Source of the DNA: Physcia stellaris
Lineage: Eukaryota; Ascomycota; Lecanoromycetes; Caliciales; Physciaceae
Length of the DNA stretch: 64,000 nt
NCBI GenBank assembly: GCA_018902385.1
Contig: JABSSW010000002.1
Coordinates: 992,001-1,056,000, forward strand
Direction of reading: 5' to 3'
Each line of letters opens with the position of its first letter. Position 1 is the stretch's first letter. The translations under genes were made by a program, and so were the position numbers. Below are positions 11,101-23,221 of this stretch, piece by piece. Under the pieces are notes generated by a model. The model searched no databases and had not been told where the DNA came from. It saw only the letters and a list, made by a program, of their open reading frames with translations.

Positions 11101-11340
11101 CCTGTCGAAATGATCCCTAGCTCTCCGTGGAGCTGGGGTAATGTCCAAATTTCAAGACGATCAAGAAGTGTCTACTGTCTCTCATCCATTAGCTTTCGCT
11201 TTCCACTTATATCTATATAGTAAAGTGAAGGTTTGGGAAGGTCACGCATCTCGGTCTTCGAAGACTCTCTTAACTTGATTTACCGTACGGGGCTCAAGAA
11301 CTTTCGTAGACATTCTATTCTAACAAGAAACTTGGCTGAG
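8166..11340. other. Gene-poor 3.2 kb, nothing recognised
   Basis: Open frames here (for example 8908-9099, 9463-9702, 9856-10140 minus, 10463-10840) are short, overlapping and without recognisable motifs. Composition is normal, so this is not part of the hypermutated compartment. It could hold long non-coding RNA, an old relic, or the extended promoter of the secreted-protein gene. At 11032-11042 there is a tRNA A-box-like match without a convincing B box. Confidence 0.4.
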
Positions 11341-11350
11341 TTCATTTTTT

Positions 11351-11360
11351 TATATATAAA
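11351..11360 (+). promoter_or_regulatory. TATA box of the secreted-protein gene
   Basis: TATATATAAA lies 128 bp upstream of the start codon at 11488. It is followed by a pyrimidine-rich leader (repeated CTCTTA), a common fungal strong-promoter arrangement. Confidence 0.6.
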
Positions 11361-11487
11361 GCGCAGACAGACCATCGATTTGGACCATTCGAGTTTGTCA
11401 CAATAACAAAGAACAAAACAATTCTCTTATAACTCTCCCACTATTCTCTTATATTTCTCTTACAGATTTCTCTTACCATTTTCAAGT

Positions 11488-12721
11488 ATGCACTCGACAC
11501 TCCTAGTGTCCCTTTTGGGGCAATGCTTGCTTTTCGGAATCTTGTTGATTGGGTACGCCACCGCGCAGCTAGTAGAACCAGGCCAGGTGACCCCCGTTAC
11601 CGGGGTATCATCTTCCATCGGTGTCATTGATGGCGTTATCGAAATGTTCAGCTTTGTACAGAGTCACTTCCCAACCACCGAGAAAAAAGCGTCCACTCTT
11701 CGGGTAGCCGTTGGTATCAACGTTGACGCAGTAAGCCATACCTCAGGCGGCGATGCTCCAGATGTCCGACTCTATAATGAAGAAGGGGCATTGCTTGGTA
11801 AGAATACGCAGGCTGGGGACATTGGCGGAGGTTCATACAAAGATATTATTGTCTCTCAGGAGGATAAGCAGCAGCCAACCTATGCGCTGTTGACCGGCAA
11901 TAAAGATGCGGTCTGCATTGCATATCTTTCTCAAGTCTGGCCGGACGGCCAACCTTATGCCTGGACTGGAACTTGGGGACGAGAGTGCGGAGTTCCGTGG
12001 TATGTCTTTAGTAGCGAGGCTCTGGGGTACTGTGACACAGCGAGCTGATTTACTCATTTTTTTCAGGTATTACTCCGGAATCGTACTCGAGGGCAAGGTG
12101 ACCGATTGCACCTGGCTGGACAAGGACAACAGCGTCACAGACGTCACCGCGTTCCAGGTCCACTTCCCGGAATTCAACGAGCAAGGCGGCCCCCACCACA
12201 ACGACAAACCCGGCACGGAATAGTAAGCCCCAATCACCCCCAATCAGAAGATCTTGTCTACCCATCCCTCGCCACTTCACTAACGCTGTCGCAGTTACTG
12301 CGACAACACCCCCGTCCTCAATTTCTACCACAACGAGGACCCCATCGGGCCCTTTCGCTGGGCGGGGAATAAGTCCCCTGCTCCTGCCAAACGCCGCTCC
12401 GTCCAGCCCCCTCGTAACGGAACCTCCTCTGCCGTCTTCGCGAACCACCTTACGCGGAGCAACCATACCGCCCACTCGGCCACCAAACTCTGCGAGAGCG
12501 ACTCCGCTCGCGGTCCGGACTTGGTTTCCTTCGCCGAGGGCAAGTTCTGCGACATGGAAACCAGGACAGTGCTCCCACTCTGCGATACTGTGGACGGCAA
12601 GGCGCAGGAGTGCTTCGACACTGCCGCTCAGGATGTGAGGGTTGTCAAGGTGGTGGCGAAGAGGAGCGTGGCTGTATTGGCTTCGAGGAAGAGCTATACG
12701 AAGGTGCGTAGCTGGTTTTAA
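11488..12721 (+). CDS. Secreted protein of unknown function, fungal family
   Basis: Three exons join in frame (11488-11999, 12067-12222, 12295-12721), giving 364 residues. The N-terminus is a signal peptide: hydrophobic LLVSLLGQCLLFGILLIGYA with likely cleavage after ATA-QL. The middle has a conserved-looking core with DAPDVRLYNEEG, IGGGSYKDI, CIAYLSQVWPDG, WTGTWGREC and PWYYSG, and cysteines that could pair. I recall similar uncharacterised secreted proteins in many ascomycetes but no named function. The C-terminal third is basic and low-complexity (APAKRRSV) and could be a cleaved tail with Lys-Arg sites. A TATA box and CT-rich leader suggest strong, regulated expression. A role as an effector or wall-associated protein is only a guess. 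Confidence 0.82.
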
Positions 12722-12822
12722 GGAAACGGCGGCCGATGCGGTTGGTTGTTCGAGGACTTGAATGATGTCCTCTACGGTAAGCTTTTCATTCTGCGTTTTT
12801 GCTGGCTGTTGGGGTGTTTCCA

Positions 12823-12955
12823 GCTTTGATAATATCTGCGGTATTTTCACGGTCTTGGATTGGCACCCCGAAGTCTTCAATGAATACTTTGAGACATTGA
12901 AGACTTCGGGGTGCCCCATCCAAGTCCTTGAAAAAACCACAGATACTATCAAAGC
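12823..12955. repeat. Long imperfect hairpin, ~60-nt arms
   Basis: The left arm 12823-12882 pairs with the right arm 12895-12955 around a 12-nt loop (AATACTTTGAGA). The inner 22 bp or so around CACCCCGAAGTCTTCAATG are nearly perfect and the outer part has scattered mismatches. It begins about 100 bp after the secreted-protein stop codon, so it may lie in that 3' UTR. It could be a folded RNA, a small-RNA precursor or a miniature transposon relic. Confidence 0.8.
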
Positions 12956-13558
12956 AGTCAATGCTTGATGTAATTAGTGAGAAGTTTACTAGGCTCGCTA
13001 GGTAATGGGTGAGGGAAGAACGCGTGGTCTGTTTCCCACCTGAAAATCAGGAATTGTAAATCGGTAGACTTGCACTTGTCACTTTCATGATCATGAACCT
13101 AGCTAGGATCGAACGGCATGCGGTAGGGGACGCTGGGGGGATTTCTTTGACCTTGACGTCTGCCCATCTCTGCTTCAAATCTATCGTAACGGTAACCGTA
13201 ATAGAGCTAGTAATTCCGGCCTAGAGGAAGGAGCTTGCTACTTGATAGGAAGAGCTCATTGTACGGTCAGAAAGATTGCGCCCGCTGGGAATAATAATAC
13301 TTTCTTTCGACTTTTTCATGCTGGGTAAGGCTTCGTGCTAATTGCTATTTCATCTCCCTTCGTCATATTGCCGAGACAACATAAGCCTCCATAAATCAGG
13401 TCTCGTTCATGCAACGATCATCCTCGAAGACAGGCTTCCTGGGTGCTTGACATAGCTCTTCCCGAAATCCTCATGACCTTCATAATGAATACACGGCATC
13501 GATTACAAGCGATGGATCTTCTACAACACAAGATGTATGTACATCCCCTCGGCTTCAT
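12956..13558. other. Intergenic region
   Basis: These 600 bp separate the hairpin from the 3' end of the permease gene on the other strand. No coding or structural signal seen. Confidence 0.45.
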
Positions 13559-15502
13559 CTACTCGACTTTCCGAGTCAACTTCACAGGCCCCACATATTT
13601 ATACCTAGCCTTCCCCCAATAATAAGCCCCGCTAATAAACAGTACCCCAGCAAAGATAACGATGCTCCAATTCATGCTCTCCGGGGCCGGGTTCCGGGCT
13701 GGCGGAAAGCAAATCAGGACGAAAGCGAGCACCAGGAACATCAACGCTGGGATATTGACCAGCAGTCCGTATCGGCCGAGGGAAAAATGGCTTTTCAGAA
13801 GTGGTTGGTTGCGAATGCGCAGGAGGGCCATGGATCCGATGGAGATCATGTAGGAAAAGAGGAGGGCGATTGTGCCGAGAGCGGTGAGCTGGTTAAAGGC
13901 GATGGTGGAGCCGAAGGAGATGCTGATGAGGAGGATGGAGAAGACCGTCGTCGCGAGGATGGCGTTGAGCGGGATGTCTAGGCCTGGTTGGACCTAAGGG
14001 ACGGATGTCAAGTGCGATCCAATCTGGAAGGGAGTTGAACCTACCTTTTCAAAGAAACCGTGGAAGGGGACGCCTTGGTCGCGGGCAAAGGAGAACAATT
14101 GACGGGAGGCAGTAGCCATGTTCGTGACCGCGCAGAATTGCGAGAGGATCACGAGGATGGACGACATGGTCGTTGCGCCTTGGGGCGTTGCGTTGTAAAA
14201 TATCTGCTTCTATTAGTTGGGCTCTTTACATCATAGCTGGACTGGACGTACCTGGATGAAGGGATATCCCGTTGGAGTTGCTAATACTTCTTCGAGGTTG
14301 CCGACACAGAAGCACAGTGTAACGAGCATAGTAAATCCTAGGGCTCCGTTGATGAATAAGGTCGCAAACATAATTTTTGGGATCGTCTTTGACGCATTTC
14401 GCACTTCTTCAGCCATGTGAACTGCCGCATCTGGGCCGATAAGAGCCAACTGTGGGCTTAGGATTCCGATCAGAACAGCAAGACCCATACTACGCCAATC
14501 GCCACCATCGTTGAAAGTAGTAAAGACCTCGTGCGCCGAAGACAGAGGAGCAAGGAGCCATAAGGGTATGAGGATGGCAATGAAGCCGAAAATGTGGAGC
14601 ACCAGGATAAGACCCTCGATAGATGGTAGGTTTCGGGCGAGTATGGTATTAATGAAGAGGGAGAAAAACACCAGGGCGATGGCTATAAGGCTTCCATGCC
14701 ATCTTTGAGGGACGTAATTCGGATGATTGAGTATGATTAGTCCCTGGATTTCAGTCCCGGCGAGATAGCACCCTGCTGCAGATCCTGCCTGCCACCCAAG
14801 TACGCATAGCCAGCCTATCTGCCAGTCAATGTTTTTCATAGAATACGCTGTGGAAGCTATACGAACCGGTCAAATAGCTGACGATCTTCTGGGCGCTCGG
14901 GGGGCAAACTGTTGTGAACTCAGCATTCGTTGTCGAGGAGAACGAACCGATTAGGTATTACCTCCGATACCCAGTGGTACTGTCCGCCCGCCGTTGGAGC
15001 CCTTCGCAACCCATCAGTTTCCGGCTTCCAGGACTAGGATGCGATCCATACATCGATGCCATTTCCGCCATGGAGACTACAGCCAATCCAAACCCAATGA
15101 AGGTGATTATGTAGATATAAATTGCGCCTGCGGTGCCGCCATTGGTCAACCCGAATGTGGCTGTTCTGTGCAACTCCGTAAGCAAGATTCAGTACAAATC
15201 GCAGGTTCCATCCCATGCTCACGCTGTCTGTGTCTCCCACGAACTCATCAAGATCATCGAGAATCCAAGGATCGAATAAGGGCCAAAGTTGCGCTTTGTG
15301 TAAGTGAGCAATAAGTCCTCCGGTTCGATCGAAACACTCTCACCCTAAGCTGTTGGATCTTTCCCATGCGCGCCATGTCAAGCACATCACGCTGGGTGCC
15401 ATGTTTCTCGACGACAAGCTCATCTTCGGGCATGTAGCCCACCTCCACCTCGACATCAGGGTGATGGTAGACATCGGTCTTGAGGTCTGTGGATTCTCCC
15501 AT
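13559..15502 (-). CDS. APC-superfamily amino acid / GABA-type permease
   Basis: This is a 12-helix proton-coupled transporter of the fungal amino-acid/choline/GABA permease type, in the plasma or vacuolar membrane. Eight exons on the minus strand (15502-15344, 15293-15223, 15165-15052, 15001-14962, 14908-14867, 14814-14252, 14203-14045, 13993-13559) give about 527 residues starting MGESTDLKTD. Hallmarks are FGLTNGGTAGAIYIY, MAEMASMAPTAGGQYHW, GWLCVLGWQAGSAAGCYL, GPDAAVHMAEEVRNASK and FSFARDQGVPFHGFFEKV. Exon 5 is ambiguous. The conserved FAPPSAQK needs seven Cs where the sequence has six. Alternatively an acceptor 10 bp upstream keeps the frame but replaces conserved residues with TTVC. The N-terminus is acidic and cytosolic. 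Substrate cannot be told from sequence. Confidence 0.88.
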
Positions 15503-17011
15503 GTCGCAACTGCCCCACGGTATCAAAGAAATATGGAGCTGAGAAAGGTGGAGGAATATTCACGTGGGGAAGTCGTTAAATTTCAAGCTCCAGGTTAATC
15601 AATGCCATGCCTTCGGCTCCACGAGGCGGTTCCTTTCGCTTCGAAGCCGAAGCTCGCCACACCACTTTCTACTAATAGTTGCTGGGGGTGCAAGGGATGA
15701 AAGTGGAGGGCGATTTGATGAGGGGTGAGGGTACCTGGAGGGGCCTGGTGCATTAGCTTCTCCTGCATGCAGCGAAAGATCGACTCTAGATTGCACCAAG
15801 GCATATGCAGTTTCATACCTTGCTCTCGGGCTCACGCCATTGACGGCAGCTATGGAACTCTCCAGCACGCATCTCTCTGTATTCAGGTAGATATAAAGAG
15901 TACGACTTTCCACGGAGCAGTCTAATGGCAGCGAGCAGTCTAGCGTCCGCGAGATGTCCAAGCTCCGACTTGGGCTTATGAAAGTACAGTGTGCACTGTT
16001 CGAATTACCGTTTACCATCTGCGAGTGCAGGGAGATATCTGGGTAAGCTAGTAACCCTGGTGAACAGCTTTAGTGGTGGTGCTAGCGCACTGACATAACT
16101 TTTTGGCGTCATTCTGCCATCCTTCGCTCGAGATTGCGAGAAATCTCGACATGGCCCTTGGCAAAGTTTAAGTTGTGTAATTGACAAATTCTAGAAGTGG
16201 CCGGAATCTGCTCTGGGTGGGAAACTTATCGCAGTTTGTCGAACTTCAAGCTTGGAAGTCAGCGACAAGCATCGGACGGGAAAGTGGGGGTAGGTGGCTT
16301 TTCCGAGAGTCCAGATAAAAGGCTGCGTGGGAGGTGTGGGACAGGGGATGTGCTACCGTTCTCTAAATAATCTCCTGGGTGCCCGGTGGACCTATTACTA
16401 TCGTAAGCCTATCAAGTCCCAATCCAGCGTCCCGGGCCGGTGTACGGGTCATAGGCCATGGCGGCTTATAGCGATCCATTGCCTAAGTGGACCAATAAGC
16501 GAGAGATTCCGGTTACCAATGCGAACGGTCCCCCGGGGAAGCGGCAGTACCAGCCACCTGTGGAAATGATAGCAGTATTGAGGGTTACAATGTGAGTGTT
16601 GGAAGCTCACTCCGACTGTCCCCCACGGATCATTCATCAATCTGGGGCAAGATTTGTTCCGTCTCTCAGGATAGTCTGTATCCAATAATACTTCGTTGCC
16701 ACGGCGGGAAAGCCGGTATTTATATCGAATTTCGCTTGCTTGGGAAAAAGGTTTGCGCGGAGGGGAATCCTCCGAGTTTCTACGTCTGTGCGACGTCGCA
16801 CTGCAAGCCACCGCAGTGCAGCAGTCGGCGTGCCCACCCTGCATCGAGATCTGGCATGGATATGTCGTGTGTGTGAAGCGGATCAATCATAGCAGCTGTA
16901 AATATGCCTGACCTCGCGGTATTCCTAAAGGTAAAATGGAATCCTAGGTCCGCATCAACTTCGTTCTTCATTGATGCTGCTCTCGCAGCCTTCTAGGCAT
17001 CGAAATCGCAT
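15503..17011. other. 1.5 kb intergenic region
   Basis: This lies upstream of both the permease (-) and the rhodopsin-domain gene (+), so it is their divergent promoter region. Open frames on either strand (15599-16018, 16449-16886) show no motif or domain and overlap one another. I see nothing convincing. Confidence 0.45.
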
Positions 17012-18351
17012 ATGGCTTCACCTCAGCCAAGCCCGGCTCCGTTGACAGGACACCGCCTGTTTACAATCACTCCCGATGATCATAGGGGCCAGGTCTGGAC
17101 GGTCTCGTTGCTATTTGGAATCTTCTCGTTGCTGGTGCTGGGTCTGCGTGGGTCCATAGGACATGGGAATCTTGGTGCTGATGATTGGACAGCTGCTGCA
17201 GCTACAGTGAGTCAAACCTTTCCGTCACAATCAAATTATGCTTACAGAATTATACGTAGTTGTTGGGACTGGGGCAGCTCGGTGCCATTCTCTCTGCTGC
17301 CTCGAAAGGGCTGGGCCAAATCGATAGCAATGGGTATCGACCTCAAGTCGGTCGCGTAAGAACCGACAAAGCGTCCACGATCTCGATGGATTATACTGAT
17401 CTATCGCGTCCATTATAGTTGATGCTGGCGAGTGAGGGTATTGTTATACTCTGCTTGGCTCTCGCCAAATGCTCTGTCCTTCTCCTTATCCGTCGCATCG
17501 GGCCCACGACTTCCAGATTTTGCGACCCGTTATTGGTTATATCGGTGCTGTGGGGCCTGGCGTCGATCCTGGCGATCACGATCAATTGCTCTACCTGGCA
17601 TGTTGTTGGCGTTAATGGATATTGCGAGAATCAGGCCAGTTATACTTACACGAGTTCTTTGGATTTTCCTGACGATCTATGCAGCTGCTCCGCTGGGAGC
17701 TTATCGCTGCCTTCGACTCGATAACAGAGATTGGTATCTTTATCCCTGTTTGGGCACTGGTAAGACCATTGCAGATGGATATCCGGAGAAAGGCCTATGT
17801 TGCTTTGGCCTTTTCCCTTCGCTTGCCGTAAGTAAGACTTACAGTATTATCCTCCCTATCCAAGCTGACAGGGTGCTAGCATAATCATCTTTGCTGTCCT
17901 CAATGTAATATACATTCATCGCTTTCTCGGCAGCACTAAACCTACCGTCGCTATTGCAAACGCGGTCATGATCCAGCAAGTGGAACTTAGCTACTCCTTG
18001 ATATCGAGCAGTTTCGCGAGGTTCATACCATTCTTGAAAAAGTTCGGCACTGGCATGGGGCTCGGCCTGGCACCGGAGATATACGCAAGCGGCACTGGCA
18101 CGTATAGAGGCAACCATGAGCTGAGCTACCTAAGGAAGAGATCAAAACCTGCGACCGAGACAGGGGACACGGAACCCTTGCGCCTGACAACGGGTAGTGG
18201 AGGGAGTACCAGCATGACTAGCCATCCGAAATCCCAATCGCCATCGCTAGAGGATGAAGCACATCGTACAGGCATACGGCGGGATTATCATATCCGTGTC
18301 TCCTATGAAGATGCTCCAGAACGCGTATACCACGCTGACATGAAGCCTTGA
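17012..18351 (+). CDS. Fungal rhodopsin-domain integral membrane protein (SAT4 / PTH11-like family)
   Basis: These seven-helix proteins are abundant in ascomycetes; some (PTH11) act in surface sensing, and most have no known role. Five exons fit: 17012-17206, 17260-17355, 17419-17634, 17685-17827 and 17880-18351, giving 373 residues. Family features are the helix-1 FSLLVLGLRG segment with GADDW, LLIRRI, CENQ followed by LLRWELIAAFDSITEIGIFI, RRKAYVALAFSLRLP and NAVMIQQVELSYSLI. A polar tail of about 110 residues follows the last helix. Intron 3 must start GCCAGT to give the conserved C-x2-Q-x-LRW join, a second GC-AG intron in this window and a weak one. Intron 4 uses GCTAG as acceptor, since the nearer CAG leads to a stop. 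Confidence 0.85.
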
Positions 18352-19087
18352 TGGAGACTGCTGCATTGTACACACCCGCGCACCAGAGGCTGTCGTAGGC
18401 TGCGTGCAGGACACCAGTGCGGCGCTCTGCCGACCTTAGACATATCTTTTTCTCGGAATTGAGAAGTGGATCGTGGTAGTGGATTTAAGCTGGTGGGCTA
18501 ATCAAGGTCTGGTGTTTACCCGTAGATTTTATTTAGTGCCGAAGGGCTCCCCGGACTCCCCGCGGCGACCGGTGGGCGATCACTTTAGGGCCAAGAGCGT
18601 GGTGCCATTAGCTCTCTCTCGGTTTTAAGGCTTCACAGGTCTAGGCCTTTAAGTCAATAAATTTGTATGTAAATCGTGCTTCGCCGCTTTCTTTTTCCCG
18701 TCTTCAACATCGCCATCGTCTTTCTGATCTTTCAAAGGCCATGTGCGTAATTTTCAAGGCTGCTCATCTGGACTTCATTGTCGATCAGACCAAGGATTCA
18801 CTTATACACTCGACTTCGAGAAACTTCAATGATCACACCGAAGAAGAAGTATAGGATACTAGATCGTAGATAAATCAACAGTGTCATATCAAACAAACAT
18901 ATGACAAAGCTTTGAGTTGCACAACAGCTTTCTAGATGTACCAAGGACCTGCAAGGCTTCACTCTCGATAGTCTCGCCCGCAGTAAGCTTCCACCCGCAA
19001 AATTTCTACCATGGGCCCACTGGTCACTCAAAGCCTTCACAATCAATAGCAACTACTCACTATTTATCGGGCACAAGTTCAGGGACC
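18352..19087. other. Intergenic region
   Basis: This carries the 3' flank of the membrane-protein gene and the promoter and leader of the acetyltransferase. No further gene seen. A short open frame (18663-18854) has no features. Confidence 0.45.
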
Positions 19088-19900
19088 ATGCCCCTCAGAC
19101 TCGCTCACGCGCAAGATCTCCCTGCAATCACCGCCATCTACGCGGCCGCCTTCTACGATGAAGAAATGATGGGGGCTCTCATGCACCCGCATCGTGAATC
19201 TTTTCCCGAAGACTATCGCCGGTACTGGGCAGACAGAGTCAGTGAATGGTATTGGGACTACAGCTCGCAGCTCGTCGTGACATACACTCTTGACCAGAGG
19301 AACGAAGGGAGTAGAGAAGTTTTGACAGGGGTTGGCAGCTGGATACGGCACGGCGAAGGCTGGGAACGTTGTTGGGGTGTTTGGGGGAAGTGGGACCCTC
19401 GTTAGTATCTGTAGCGCATTATTCCTATCCTGAGCGACCGTAGATGGAGAGAATCGCGTAGTCTTACTGTCTCGATACTGACTTGTTTGACAGGTAATCT
19501 AATCAAAAGACTAATCCAACTCCGTCACCAAATATATACATACTGGTTTCCCAATCGAGCTGCAGATCCTGAGATGCATAGAACCATAGCCACAGTCTTC
19601 TCCTACACTAAGCATCTCTGGTCCGGAAGACGCGGCACGGGCTGGTACTTGAATTTCCTGGGCGTGGACCCGGCTTATCAGCGTCAAGGATATGGGAGGC
19701 TTATGGCCACATGGGGAGTTGAACAGGCCAAGCGGGAGAACATTACTGCGAGCGTCATCAGTGGGACCGATAGGGATCGGTTCTATCGAAGGTGCGGCTT
19801 TGAGGTCATGGGTGGACATGTGTCGGATGGGGAAGGAAATCCTTTAAAGGGCATGACGGAGGGGGGTTCTATCCTCTTCTATGATCCAAAGGTGGATTAG
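19088..19900 (+). CDS. GNAT-family N-acetyltransferase
   Basis: GNAT enzymes transfer an acetyl group from acetyl-CoA to amines. Two exons (19088-19400 and 19494-19900) give 239 residues beginning MPLRLAHAQDLPAI, a typical GNAT beta-1 opening. The acetyl-CoA-binding motif is clear: LNFLGVDPAYQRQGYGRLM, with Q-R-Q-G-Y-G forming the pyrophosphate loop (consensus Q/R-x-x-G-x-G/A). The late beta strand and helix RFYRRCGFEVMG is also present. The substrate is unknown; related fungal proteins are usually only called GNAT domain proteins. The frame stays open upstream of 19088 but the added residues look non-coding. Confidence 0.9.
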
Positions 19901-21745
19901 TAACGAAGCATTGCCTGATTGGCCCTACCATTTCAATACCTCCGATGAGTGCATTTTCAGGACTATGTTGAAGATGTATGGGTGTCAGAGGCTGATTTCC
20001 TGCTCTTGATGCAAATATCGATGTAGCGACCTAGCCGAATAGATCATTGCCTGGATGATTACGGAACATGTTGAGATTTAAATTACGCCTGAAGAATCCC
20101 GGATGGCTAAGAAGATGATCAGAATTTACTAGTACCCGGTCTGAATCTTCGATAGTCTGATACTGCTTATGTAGAACCAGCTCCCTGATCCTCTCAGCAT
20201 ACGAGTTTCCAATCTGACTTCGGCAGCCAGACCCCTGTGCTTTTAGGAAGGAATGTTCACATCGCCGTCCGCCCTACCAATCAATGATAACATGGAAGCC
20301 ATCTATCACCCTGATGTCCTCGTTGGACATTACTGTAAAGAACTTGAGATCTCCTAGCCGATTCAGAGGTCTGAACAAATTCGCCATATCCTTGGTCTGC
20401 GACTCTCCAACATGTCGGCCAGTTGCGCAGCGGGCTACCGCCAGCAAATGAGAAGTTATCTGTGGACCATAGCGCTTTCATAGCCTCAGATTACACTCCG
20501 GCGAAATTGCGAGCAGTTGCTTGTCTAGAAGCTCATTGGAGATCATGGCCCGGTGCAGCCGACAAAAGCTGTGGGGAGGTTGCGAAAGTAAACTCAGACC
20601 ATGGTGCTTCTCAATGGCTGGTAGCTTTGGAGGCGTTGTAGATCTCGGTTTCGGTTTTGAGGGATTGGCAGGCCTAATGGCATAAGACATACTCCTCACC
20701 AGATCTAGAAAGAGACATCATGTATGGGTTGCGGCGGACAGCGACGTAAATGATGCGGGTACCTAATGCCCTGCATGTGTTCCTGTGTTTAGCGATATGA
20801 CTTCAACTGTTGACGCGGGGGATCTTTACGGTTTATGAGTATGCGGACTTCGTCCGGGAGTCTCATCAGAGGGAAGACAGTCTCCGACATCTCTGAATTT
20901 GGTACTAGGACTAGACCCACACACAAAGCAACATCTGCGTCGTTGGAAGTCATCGCCCTATCCATGTTGGCCATGTGTACCTTAGGTCATTGCTTTCTGA
21001 ATCTGGAAAAACCCAATGGTGCGATCACTTCAAGCCCTCCTTGACAGAGATTCGGTGGTGAGCTCAAGCTTGAGTATTAGCTGAAAATTGATGAAATGAA
21101 ACGTCGATGTATAGGGAACAAGTTCCTCGTGATAACCGATAGCTTGAGCCAAAGTGACTGCCTTTAAGGGCGTTGGAAAAGTGCAACAAAAGCCAAGATA
21201 CGCGAGCAAATACACCTTGCTCGGGGTGACGTTTGTTTCTTCCCCTAGGTAACTGAAAGCTATAGTCATCGTATCCTACAACTTTGATTTGAATCCCGAT
21301 CCTATCTTGCAGAGACGTGAAGATGAAGTGACCGTGTTACGCTTACGCAGTAACTTTGTTCTCAATCCTGAGCTCTTGATATATCTCAATTCAATTCGTC
21401 AATGTCTTTAAACTCATTTGCGCGCTTCCGTAACCTGATACGGTCGTAGCTTTTGTCCTAGAGATAGATCCAACCACCAAATCCGAGCCAAACGTCTGGC
21501 TCTTGTTCTATGCTTCTGCAAGGTAGACTTTTGCCCCACGCCCGTGGTTACGCATTCGGCAAAGATAGAGACGACTCAAGTACTCAACCTCGCCGAGAGC
21601 TAGCAAGGTGAAAGGCATAGTACTGTATTTAACGTCGTGTTCCGTGACAGTGTATCAATCCTTGCCGCATAACACCTCAAAGTTCCAAGCTCTTTTCACG
21701 CGATGATCATTGGCCTGTCACATGGTCTGGTGTGGCCCGATTCTT
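19901..21745. other. Gene-poor intergenic region
   Basis: About 1.8 kb after the acetyltransferase. Short open frames (20281-20481, 20478-20699, 20789-20974, 21030-21269, all minus) are unrelated to any family I know. Composition is normal. Confidence 0.4.
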
Positions 21746-22007
21746 CCTCCCATGCATTGCCACTAACACTCCCCTAATGAGAAGACGCGTAGCCGTTTCT
21801 GGCACAAAGCACATGAGATAGGATGGCATGAAGATGACATCATCTTCTGATTCGGTTGCAAGTCGGGTAATTGCAGGTCTGTCAGGGTATTGCAAAAGGA
21901 TCGCACCACTTTTATACCAGGCCAGGGGATAACTTCAGATAGCCTAGCGGTTGCGTCTCGCCCATTGCTCACCTGGTTGTACATAGCAGCCCATGCCTTC
22001 TCCGCAG
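21746..22007 (+). repeat. Dispersed repeat copy B (matches tim17 intron 1)
   Basis: About 260 bp align with 905-1118 in the same orientation, from CCTCCCATGCA through CCTTCTCCGCAG, with indels. On the minus strand this copy is open for 62 codons (21707-21895), and the intron copy has a similar degraded translation, so the repeat may descend from coding sequence. Confidence 0.7.
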
Positions 22008-23221
22008 GAGTGGATCGAGAACACTAATATACCTTATCCTGGACGTTCCCAGTAGAGTTTCGAGATCGTCCTACATGGGAACAACAACGATGTCGTAAAT
22101 CTTCTGCTGCACTTCTTCTTTGTCAAGATCAAATTCTTGAAAATTGAAGAGCTGACGTAGACAAGTACGGACAACGGCTTCGTAGGGCCCGCTCATCTCC
22201 CCCAAGACCCAGCCGGAGCCCAGCAATCGAAAAAGGCAATTGATATCCTTGGCTTTTTGTCTCGAAGTTGGTTTTCGTCCCGCTATTTCCGTAGATCTGG
22301 TAGCGTTCTGCCAAATCAGGGTTCGACGAAGGTCACGCCAAATGCAAACAGGATGTTACTCGGATGAATTGACTACCAAATATTGCAGCGGTAGGTGCAT
22401 CGTCTGGGCTTTCTTCCACAATACATGGCTTCCAAGGATGATAAGGTTGCGTAGGTGTCAAAGTAGGCTGCCAGTTGTTCTTTTCATGGATGAATATGTC
22501 ACTACTAGCCTAGAATGGCTGAAACCATCAGATGCCATTCAGCTGCAGTCCGCCAGATGCAAGTGTTACCGCGATTTCTAAACGGTCTTTCCGTTAGTGC
22601 GCTCCTGACGGAGAGTCGTTTCTTGGACTTGCCAGTCTCTGCTAGCGTTCTAGATTGAGGTGGGCCAACGATCATTGTATCGGCGCGGGACAGGTGGTGC
22701 TTGTGCTGCCTGTTATTCTCATCAATCAGGAAGCCGATGATATTGTCAGGTCTTGGTGACTTGTAAATAGCATTACCCATATCCGTGATGGACATCAAAG
22801 ACAGCGCTGCTGGGCTCTTATGATGCGAATCGACAATTATGGCTGTTTTCCTCATAATGGTTGTCGCAAACCTAACACGTCGACGATATGTTAGTATGTT
22901 AGATCGTACTGTCTTCAGGGACAGTTTCCATCGACGGTTGAATCTCAAGATTTTGCCACTGAAACGTTGTCGGGTTGACTGATGCACTGTGATCTGTAGA
23001 TGCTAAGACGCGAGTTTTGTAAGGATGCCTAGAATCAAAGCTATCTTGCTATGATTTGACGCAAATTTCGGTTCAAGTAGAGAAGCAGAACGACAAACTT
23101 CACTAGATGGTCACTCAAAAGGGAGAGTAGGTGAGTCGTAGACACAGATTAGCACAGATCAGCACAAATGGGTATGATACTGTCGCCCAGTAGGTAACTT
23201 TACTGACCCAACAAGTCGCAT
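22008..23221 (-). other. Likely gene relic, minus strand
   Basis: Several minus-strand open frames look partly protein-like but do not join: 22505-22987 (160 codons, with PDNIIGFLIDENN) and a stretch near 22080-22200 reading EAVVRTCLRQLFNFQEFDLD, interrupted by stops. No intron set restores a continuous frame and I do not recognise the protein. A broken, old gene is the best reading, and copy B of the dispersed repeat adjoins it. Confidence 0.35.

Noticed and set aside
12050-12961. 303-codon minus-strand open frame
   Set aside because: It lies antisense to exons 2-3 of the secreted-protein gene and the hairpin, and has no family features.
17749-17775. Short intron (GTAAGACC...GCAG) in the rhodopsin-domain gene
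   Set aside because: It would be only about 15 bp; reading through gives the conserved VRPLQMDIRRK.
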